A stretch of DNA of 18,391 nt, taken from Archaeoglobales archaeon (GTDB lineage: Archaea; Halobacteriota; Archaeoglobi; Archaeoglobales; Archaeoglobaceae). Location: positions 1 through 18,391 of the forward strand of contig QMZD01000008.1 of assembly GCA_003662985.1 (NCBI GenBank), in the 5' to 3' direction. Positions within the stretch are counted from its first letter, which is position 1, and each line of letters starts with the position of its first letter. Positions 12,863-18,391 of the stretch are shown in pieces. Position numbers and translations under genes: made by a program. The notes below the pieces were generated by a model, which worked only from the letters and a program-made list of their open reading frames with translations, searched no databases and had not been told where the DNA came from.

Positions 12863-14050
12863 TTATGTCTCCCGCTGAACTGATTGAACTTGCTGAGGAG
12901 GTTCAGGCATCCTTCCAGTTTTCTTCGCCCAGACGTAGGCAAGCCCTCTGTACATTAGGTGTGCAAATTTCGAATAGGGGGCGTAAGCAATAAGCATAAA
13001 GACAAAGTAGAGATGTGCTAGATAAAGTGGATACGCAATACTAGCAGCTCCAGCAAATCTCGAGGCTTCCATGAGAATTCCTGTTATCACGACGAGATAG
13101 AGATCGGTTATAAAGAACCAGTCCTGATAGCTTGGACTCCCGGCTACATCGGATCTGGAGAGCCTTGCGTAGAGAATCCAACTGAGTCCTACAAAGACCA
13201 AAAGAAAACCTAGGTTTCCTAAAAGTTTCACAGGATCGTATATCGGGAGGGCCAGCTCATGAATGCCAAGTCCATGCATATAAATTGTCGCTCCGGCTGT
13301 TGAGATAGCCAGCAGAATAAAGCCATAGAATACTCCAAGGTGGGCCCAGTATCTGTAGTTGTTCTGTGTACATTCACGAAATCTTGAATGTTTTATGATC
13401 TCTAGTAAAGCTTGCCAAAATTCGGTAAGGAATCCCCCTATCTTTTGAACAGTTTTACCTTCTACACCTCTTTCAACCTCGAAAACGAGGTCTTGAGACA
13501 TTCCAATTGCCTTCCAGTATTTGTAAAAGCTGATTAACGCGACAATAATGACGTAAGCTCCAACAGTCAATCCCGCAATCTCGATGGCAAGATCGTTGAT
13601 GAACGTTCCAAAGATTACATGCTCCATATCTGGGTTTTTCAAAACTCCGGGAATTTGAAGAACGGCAAAGATAAGGATGAGCGGTATTGCCAGAACTACT
13701 GGAAGATACATGGGAGAAGTGAAGAGCTTTCCAATGAACTTCGGTGTGGAAAATTCGTAGAAAACATAGTTCCTCACTGCGTTGAGAACCTCTCCCGGTT
13801 TTGCCCCTCTCGGACAGCTTATTGAACAGTCATTGCATTGATGACAAAGCCATATATCAGGGTCTTTAAGCAATCTATCCTTCAAACCCCATTGTGCCCA
13901 TATCATCTCCTTCCTCGGGAAAGGATCGTCATCGGGTGAGAGAGGACAGACTACAGAGCACGTTGCGCACTGGAAGCATTTCTTCAGTGATGCCCCTCCC
14001 ATCTTCAGCAGATCCTTTATAAACTTTACATCTGGCTCCACTCTTGTCAT
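12863..14050 (-). CDS. qmoC: Qmo complex membrane subunit (HdrC-HdrE/NarI-like fusion)
   Basis: The 395-residue protein is the membrane anchor of the quinone-interacting oxidoreductase. Residues 20-85 hold two [4Fe-4S] sites of the HdrC type: C25/28/31/35 and C69/72/75/79, each ending in CP. From about residue 110 there are several hydrophobic segments, including LPVVLAIPLILIFAVL, GAYVIIVALISFY, FYGFILLAISTAGATI and FLLVFVGLSWILYA. Histidines in them could bind haem b in a cytochrome b (NarI-like) domain. It takes electrons from menaquinol and passes them to QmoA/B. ATG 14050 has GGAGGTGA five bases upstream, better than TTG 14065. The gene starts 19 bases after the qmoB stop and is last in the aprA-qmoABC series. 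The C-terminal tail is rich in Gln, Pro and Arg. Confidence 0.92.
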   Translation of the reverse strand: MTRVEPDVKFIKDLLKMGGASLKKCFQCATCSVVCPLSPDDDPFPRKEMIWAQWGLKDRLLKDPDIWLCHQCNDCSISCPRGAKPGEVLNAVRNYVFYEFSTPKFIGKLFTSPMYLPVVLAIPLILIFAVLQIPGVLKNPDMEHVIFGTFINDLAIEIAGLTVGAYVIIVALISFYKYWKAIGMSQDLVFEVERGVEGKTVQKIGGFLTEFWQALLEIIKHSRFRECTQNNYRYWAHLGVFYGFILLAISTAGATIYMHGLGIHELALPIYDPVKLLGNLGFLLVFVGLSWILYARLSRSDVAGSPSYQDWFFITDLYLVVITGILMEASRFAGAASIAYPLYLAHLYFVFMLIAYAPYSKFAHLMYRGLAYVWAKKTGRMPEPPQQVQSVQRET

Positions 14051-14069
14051 TTTGCTCACCTCCAAAGGA

Positions 14070-16316
14070 TCAGAACCCTTTGTATGGGTTCGGACCTACT
14101 TCCTCCACCTCTTCAACGAACTCTTGTATTATCTCTGGAATCTTGTCGTAATCAGAAATTGGCAACTGAATAACTTTAACTCTCTCAGGCTCAAGAGCGA
14201 GCCTCTCTAGAGTTTCCTTCACGTTCTCCATTCTCCTGTTAGCAAGCTCACTTCCCCTTAGGAAGTGACACTGGTAGTCCTCTCCATATTTGCAGCCTAT
14301 AAGGATGGCTCCATCGATTCCCCTTGAAAGGGCATCGGCAATCCACACAACGTTAAACGAACCAAGACATCTAAGCGGAATTATTCTCACGTTTGGATGC
14401 CATTCAAGCCTGTTCAGAGCTGCCATATCAAATGCCGGATATGCATCATTTTCACAAACGAAAGCAAGGAATCTCAATCCTTCTTCTTCATCCTCAGGAA
14501 CGTATATGCTCTTAATCATCGAACCGATCATATCAACACTGTAGTTCTTGAAGGAAATTATTCTCTCTGGACATGCACCCATACATACACCGCATCTCCT
14601 ACATCTGGTCGGATTTGGTAACGGTGTGCCTTTCTCATCCTCATCAATAGCTCCGAAAGGACATTCTTCCGTGCATCTTTTGCACTGCGTGCAGCGCTGG
14701 AGGAAGAATTCAGGATAACTGAGGTCCCCGACCCTGGGGAAAGTTGCCGAACCAATGCTTATAAGCTCCAAAGCTTGGACTGCCTTTAAAGCAGCCCCTG
14801 TGGCATCGTTCTCACTCTCAACAACTCCCATTGGTTGCCTTATCGGGCCCGCTGCATAGATAGCAGTCCTACCACTCTCGTAAGGGAAGCAGATAAAGTT
14901 TGAATCTGCAAATCCGTATTTAAGCGGTGGCAAATCGGGGCCTTGTCTGTACTGGAGATTTAAAATTCCCTGATATCCCTCAAGTGCCTCCCAAAGTTTG
15001 TCTGAAGCCACAGTTGTTTGCTGTTGTTGTCCCTCTCCCTCAAGCTCTCTTGCCTGCTCATACCTTTTCTGGTATTCATAAAGTCTTGGAACCATTCCCA
15101 CAGCCAGAACGACCAGATCTGCCTCGATCTCTATGTCCTCTCCCAGAAGGGTATCAGAGACCTCAACGAGTATGCCGCCTTTGGATTTGCTTATCCCCTT
15201 TATCTCTCCCTTTGTGAGGAATATCCCCGGGTCCTCCTGAACTCTCTTATAGAAGTTTTCGTACTCTCCAGGCGTTCTTATATCCTTGTAAATTATAAAC
15301 GCCTGAGCATCGGGATTTGACTCTCTCACATAGAGGGCTTGCTTTAAGGAAACCATGCAGCATATTCCCGAACAGTACGGCAGATGTTCAGGATCTCTTT
15401 GCCCGGCACACTGGATGAATACAACTTTCTTTGCTTCCTTTCCCGTTGATGGTACGATTATCTTCCCATTTGCAGCCATCTCTTCCATCTGAACATTTGT
15501 GATTACGTCAGGATACTTCCCGTAACCCAGATGTTCCAGTTTTGTTGCATCATATGGCTCCCAGCCCGCTGCAACAACTATAGAACCTATCTTAATCTCT
15601 TCCTTCGTTCCGTTTTTACTAATTACCACATCAAAAAGTCCAGGCTGGCCCGAGATTTGCTCCACGTAGGATGAGGTGTAAACTTTGATCCTCTTATGTT
15701 CCATGACTTGCTTTATCTTCTCATCAATGTCAGGCTTTCTCAGATCCCTAAAAGGTGGCTTGTCAGGTGTGAGCCATGGAAACTTCCTAACCCATCCACC
15801 GAGCTCAGCCTCTTTTTCAACCAAATAAACGTCATAACCAGCTTTTGCAGCTTCAAGTGCAGCTGTCAAACCTGTAACTCCGCCTCCCACCACAAGGACA
15901 CTTTTGACGACTTCCTCCTTATATGGCTCCGGAAATTCTGTTTTCTGGGCTTTAACAATCCCCATTCTTATGTAGTCTTCGGCAAGCATTTGAGTATCTT
16001 CATCGTTAGGTTTATGACTCCAAACTACATGCTCCCTCAAATTAATCCTTTCAACGATTACGTTCGGGAAGTTGAAAGTATCAAAATTCACCCTCGGTGA
16101 GCAAGCAGCGATAATTACAGTATTAACCCCTTCATTTTCAATATCGTTTTTGATGAGTTCCACCCCTTCAGCACTGCAGAGGAATTCATGGGTTTTTGCG
16201 GGAACGGAGAACTCCTCGTCGGCAACCTCTTTTAGCCTCTCGATATCAAGGGATTTTCCGATTTCACAACCCGTGCATATGTAAAGTGTATACTTTTTCT
16301 CAACCTCTTCAGACAT
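14070..16316 (-). CDS. qmoB: Qmo complex flavin/iron-sulfur subunit (HdrA-MvhD fusion)
   Basis: The 748-residue protein is related to heterodisulfide reductase HdrA joined to an MvhD-like domain. The N-terminal 120 residues form a small domain with CTGCEIG and ACSPRVNF motifs, as in HdrA. FAD binding is at VVGGGVTGLTAALEAAKAG (about 146-164). Two [4Fe-4S] ferredoxin motifs lie near residues 540-585 (CTQCKRCTEECPFGAI and CRRCGVCMGACPERII). The last 140 residues are MvhD-like, with FVCENDA, RCLGSFNV and IGCKYGEDYQCHF carrying its [2Fe-2S]-type cysteines. The protein works in the cytoplasm as part of QmoABC, relaying electrons from menaquinol towards AprAB. ATG 16316 has GAGGTGAT at a spacing of 5. 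The alternative GTG 16325 overlaps the qmoA stop by four bases (GTGA). The insertion GEGQQQQTT (about 425-433) is low-complexity and may be a loop. Confidence 0.93.
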   Translation of the reverse strand: MSEEVEKKYTLYICTGCEIGKSLDIERLKEVADEEFSVPAKTHEFLCSAEGVELIKNDIENEGVNTVIIAACSPRVNFDTFNFPNVIVERINLREHVVWSHKPNDEDTQMLAEDYIRMGIVKAQKTEFPEPYKEEVVKSVLVVGGGVTGLTAALEAAKAGYDVYLVEKEAELGGWVRKFPWLTPDKPPFRDLRKPDIDEKIKQVMEHKRIKVYTSSYVEQISGQPGLFDVVISKNGTKEEIKIGSIVVAAGWEPYDATKLEHLGYGKYPDVITNVQMEEMAANGKIIVPSTGKEAKKVVFIQCAGQRDPEHLPYCSGICCMVSLKQALYVRESNPDAQAFIIYKDIRTPGEYENFYKRVQEDPGIFLTKGEIKGISKSKGGILVEVSDTLLGEDIEIEADLVVLAVGMVPRLYEYQKRYEQARELEGEGQQQQTTVASDKLWEALEGYQGILNLQYRQGPDLPPLKYGFADSNFICFPYESGRTAIYAAGPIRQPMGVVESENDATGAALKAVQALELISIGSATFPRVGDLSYPEFFLQRCTQCKRCTEECPFGAIDEDEKGTPLPNPTRCRRCGVCMGACPERIISFKNYSVDMIGSMIKSIYVPEDEEEGLRFLAFVCENDAYPAFDMAALNRLEWHPNVRIIPLRCLGSFNVVWIADALSRGIDGAILIGCKYGEDYQCHFLRGSELANRRMENVKETLERLALEPERVKVIQLPISDYDKIPEIIQEFVEEVEEVGPNPYKGF

Positions 16317-16321
16317 ACCAA

Positions 16322-17596
16322 TCACCTCTTAGCAGTCTGAATTCCCTTTAAAGCTGCTGCTGTTCCCTGTTCAACCACTGATGCAACATCTGCTGGTCCT
16401 CTGGCAACTCCGGCTGCGTAGATGCCGGGAGTGTCAAAGGTTGCAAAGTCGTATTCATCAAGTTTCAATTCCTTAATTGGAAGTTTGACGTCTGAGAGCT
16501 CAGGCTGCATTCCAGTAGCGAGAACAACCATCTCCACTTCAGTTCTTGTTTTTTCTCCGGTTAGAGCGTTTTCAGCAACAACTATGAGGTTACCGTCCTC
16601 ACCTTCCTCAACCTTTGCAACTTTCCCCTTTACAAAAACGATATTCTCGTCTTGACTAACTTTTGTGTAGAAGTCTTCAAACTTCCCTCCCGGGGTTCTT
16701 ATATCGATGTAGAATATATAGACCTTTGAGTCGGGAATTTGTTCCCTCAGGTAAGTTGCCTGTTTCATTGAAGCAAGACAGCAGACCGCAGAGCAGTAAG
16801 GAAGGTGGTTCTCATCTCTTGAGCCAGCGCATTGAACGAAAGCAACTGTCTTTGGCTCTTTCCCATCGCTCGGTCTGAGAATCCTCCCCTTGGTCGGACC
16901 GTTAAAAGCGGCAAGTCTTTCCATCATCACGTTCGTGATCACATTCGGATACTTTCCAAAACCAAGATCATCCAACTTAGTGGCATCGTAAGGCTTCCAG
17001 CCAGTCGCTATCACAATGGATTCAGCTTTGATTCTTATCGTTTTAGGTTTCATGTTCAAATCAATCGCATCATAGCTGCAAGCTTCAACACACTTGGCGC
17101 ACTCGAGCTTTTTGCAAACACTGTCATCTATCACGTACTTCATCGGAAACGCTAAGTCATGAGGTAGATAGATGGCTTTTGTTTTGTCCATACCATAGTT
17201 AAAATCATTCTCCCTATCAACCGGACAAACCTTAACACACTCGCCACAAGCGGTGCATTTCTCGAGATCGACATACCTTGGATTTATTCTAACATCAACA
17301 TCGAAGGCTCCTGGCTCTCCGCTTACATCAACAACCTCACTCATCGTTAAGTATTTTATCTTCGGATTCGTTCTTATTCTTCTGAAAATAATTTCCAAGC
17401 CGCAATATGGTGGACAAAGTTTCGGGAAATATTGATACATCTGAGCAACTCTGCCACCAAGATATGGATTTTTCTCAATCAAATAAACATCGTAACCGGC
17501 TTCAGAGGCTTCCAAAGCAGCACTCAAGCCAGCCATACCGCCCCCAATAACCAAAATATTTCCACTCAGCGCCCCCGACGGAATGCTATCTCTCAT
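16322..17596 (-). CDS. qmoA: Qmo complex HdrA-like flavoprotein subunit
   Basis: The 424-residue HdrA-like flavoprotein is the smallest of the Qmo flavin subunits. FAD motif GGGMAGLSAALEASEAG is at 18-34, followed by YLGGRVAQMYQYFPKLCPPYCG (split here by function: GGRVAQ at 47-52 and CPPYCG at 61-66). Cluster ligands are C114/117/120/124 (CTACGECVKVC) and C161, C166, C169, C173 (CKKLECAKCVEAC). GWKPYDATKL and CAGSRDENHLPYCSAVCC are family signatures shared with QmoB. It is thought to contact AprAB directly and hand it electrons for APS reduction; that is knowledge of the family. The start ATG 17596 has GGGAGGC at a spacing of 5. It follows aprA on the same strand with a 194-base spacer that contains a terminator-like region and its own probable promoter, so qmoABC may be transcribed both with aprA and separately. 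Confidence 0.94.
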   Translation of the reverse strand: MRDSIPSGALSGNILVIGGGMAGLSAALEASEAGYDVYLIEKNPYLGGRVAQMYQYFPKLCPPYCGLEIIFRRIRTNPKIKYLTMSEVVDVSGEPGAFDVDVRINPRYVDLEKCTACGECVKVCPVDRENDFNYGMDKTKAIYLPHDLAFPMKYVIDDSVCKKLECAKCVEACSYDAIDLNMKPKTIRIKAESIVIATGWKPYDATKLDDLGFGKYPNVITNVMMERLAAFNGPTKGRILRPSDGKEPKTVAFVQCAGSRDENHLPYCSAVCCLASMKQATYLREQIPDSKVYIFYIDIRTPGGKFEDFYTKVSQDENIVFVKGKVAKVEEGEDGNLIVVAENALTGEKTRTEVEMVVLATGMQPELSDVKLPIKELKLDEYDFATFDTPGIYAAGVARGPADVASVVEQGTAAALKGIQTAKR

Positions 17597-17620
17597 ATTA
17601 TGCCTCCCTGTTTTTACCTC

Positions 17621-17651
17621 TTGGACTCTCCAATGCTATAACTTAAAAGCT
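17621..17651 (-). promoter_or_regulatory. Probable qmoABC promoter with a TTGGA-N3-TCCAA element at the predicted start
   Basis: Read on the minus strand, CTTTTAAGTTATAG (17651-17638) is a TATA-like element. It predicts transcription from about 17620 and a 25-base leader with GGGAGGC before the qmoA ATG. The predicted start coincides with the perfect 5-bp inverted repeat TTGGA-GAG-TCCAA (17633-17621), which could be an operator. Both assignments rest on position and sequence only. Confidence 0.4.
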
Positions 17652-17714
17652 TTATCTTATTCGATCTTAACAAGCCAAACTCAATAAATTTTACAAAGTA
17701 GGAGGAATACGGTG

Positions 17715-17772
17715 AAATAAAAAAAGTATCTAGAATGGGGTTTAAAAAAATTGGAGGGTTATCTCTACCCCA
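17715..17772 (-). terminator. Terminator region after aprA
   Basis: On the minus strand, a short GGGT/ACCC stem (about 17770-17757) is followed by T7 tracts at 17750-17744 and 17725-17719. T-rich tracts of this length terminate archaeal transcription. Ending of the highly expressed apr transcript here, with weaker transcription of qmo from its own promoter, is plausible. Confidence 0.5.
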
Positions 17773-17790
17773 CTCTCGCATCTTACCGCC

Positions 17791-18391
17791 TTACTCTGCT
17801 ACCAGCTGGATGTAAGGTCTTTCAATTATTTCCCATTCCTGGGTTTGTGGGTTGTACCTAACATTAACGAACTTTCTCCAATTGGTATCGTCAAGCTCTG
17901 GATAGTCAGATCTGTAGATGTAACCCGGATACCTAGTCTCTTTCCTTGCAAGAACGGTTCTTGCATGTGCTTCAGCCACCCACATCCTGTGGATGTTCTC
18001 CCAGCACCTCATCAGCTCGTGGAGATCTTCAGCAGCAAGCTTTTCACTGTCTTCTTTCAGGAACTGGAGATTGTTTAGAAGCTGCTGGAGCAATTTCTCA
18101 TTTGTGGCATAGAACGTGAAGGCTCCGCCGCAATACTCGCACATCATTTTCTGAAGCCTGAACATGAACATCTTTGGCCTTATGTAGTTCGGATTGATAT
18201 CTGGCCTGGTTGTTGCATTCTTGAACTCCTCAAAGAGGTTCAGTGGTCTGTAGACTTCCTCCTTAAGCTTCATAATCCTTTCTTCACTGACACTCGGTGT
18301 GTAGTCCTTGTTATCCCTCACAAATCTCACAGCGGATTTGGCAGCAATTCTACCCTCCGTAAACGAGCCACTTGAGAACTTATGACCGCTC
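17791..18391 (-). CDS. aprA: Adenylylsulfate (APS) reductase alpha subunit, C-terminal part; 5' end beyond the right edge
   Basis: The frame is open to the right edge and gives the last 199 residues of AprA, the FAD subunit that reduces adenosine 5'-phosphosulfate to sulfite and AMP in the cytoplasm. The visible part begins inside the conserved FAD-binding end GHKFSSGSFTEGRIAAK, then has the helical C-terminal domain with LYRP-like VYRPLNLFEEF, MMCEYCGGAFTFYATNE, LMRCWENIHRMWVAEAHART and RYPGYIYRSDYP, all familiar from dissimilatory AprA. It ends in YIQLVAE and TAA at 17791. Full AprA is about 640 residues, so about two thirds of the gene is outside the window, and aprB is expected near it. 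The order aprA-qmoABC is the standard arrangement in sulfate reducers. No disruption is visible in the part seen. Confidence 0.95.
   Translation of the reverse strand, partial: SGHKFSSGSFTEGRIAAKSAVRFVRDNKDYTPSVSEERIMKLKEEVYRPLNLFEEFKNATTRPDINPNYIRPKMFMFRLQKMMCEYCGGAFTFYATNEKLLQQLLNNLQFLKEDSEKLAAEDLHELMRCWENIHRMWVAEAHARTVLARKETRYPGYIYRSDYPELDDTNWRKFVNVRYNPQTQEWEIIERPYIQLVAE

Noticed and set aside
12863..17596. Methanogenic-type heterodisulfide reductase HdrABC
   Set aside because: No HdrB-like CCG subunit is present. The QmoA, QmoB (HdrA-MvhD) and QmoC (HdrC-membrane) order directly after aprA is the standard Qmo arrangement.
1..18391. tRNA, rRNA, CRISPR array, insertion sequence, attachment site or replication origin
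   Set aside because: I saw no tRNA cloverleaf, regularly spaced direct repeats, transposase or integrase frame, or clustered origin repeats. Weak candidates cannot be excluded by eye.

Overview
The window looks archaeal and most like a member of the Archaeoglobales. Several genes have a TTTAAA- or TTTATATA-like TATA box about 25 bases before the start codon and no leader. The Shine-Dalgarno sites that do occur are of the GGAGGTGA type. The right end carries the Apr/Qmo sulfate-reduction genes, and the centre carries a class I (ATP-dependent) benzoyl-CoA reductase of the kind known from Ferroglobus. Genus assignment is inference; no rRNA or other marker is present.

Layout. (1) 1-1735, minus strand: an AT-rich restriction-modification pair, a beta-class DNA methyltransferase followed directly by a PD-(D/E)XK endonuclease that runs off the left edge. 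A perfect 11-bp palindrome overlaps their promoter. (2) 1881-3274, plus strand: a metal-dependent amidohydrolase, a two-cluster ferredoxin and a 73-residue cysteine-containing protein of unknown function. (3) 3381-3902, plus strand: a winged-helix regulator with its own leaderless promoter. (4) 4035-12818, plus strand: a long operon-like run. bzdN, bzdO, bzdP and bzdQ encode a four-subunit benzoyl-CoA reductase. They are followed by NuoE-like, NuoF-like and NuoG/GltD-fusion subunits of a flavin and iron-sulfur oxidoreductase. (5) 12863-18391, minus strand, convergent with the run above: aprA (its 5' part lies beyond the right edge), then qmoA, qmoB and qmoC.

How the genes could work together. 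Benzoyl-CoA reductase uses two ATP and low-potential electrons from ferredoxin to dearomatise the ring. The NuoEF/G-GltD complex next to it is a natural candidate to connect NAD(P)H to ferredoxin, perhaps by flavin-based bifurcation as in Stn/Nfn-type transhydrogenases. The ferredoxin at 2730 is a possible carrier. Electrons from complete oxidation of the ring would end in sulfate reduction, where QmoABC passes electrons from the menaquinone pool to AprAB. The window would therefore hold both the electron-demanding first step and part of the terminal respiratory module of a sulfate-reducing, aromatics-degrading archaeon.

The most interesting points are: the electron-input complex fused in an unusual way and tied to a class I benzoyl-CoA reductase; loss of the N-terminal [2Fe-2S] ligands in its NuoF subunit; an apparently degenerate GIY-YIG-like domain at the C-terminus of its NuoG/GltD subunit; and a CxxDxxC cluster motif in the same protein. 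No tRNA, rRNA, CRISPR array, insertion sequence or integrase was seen.
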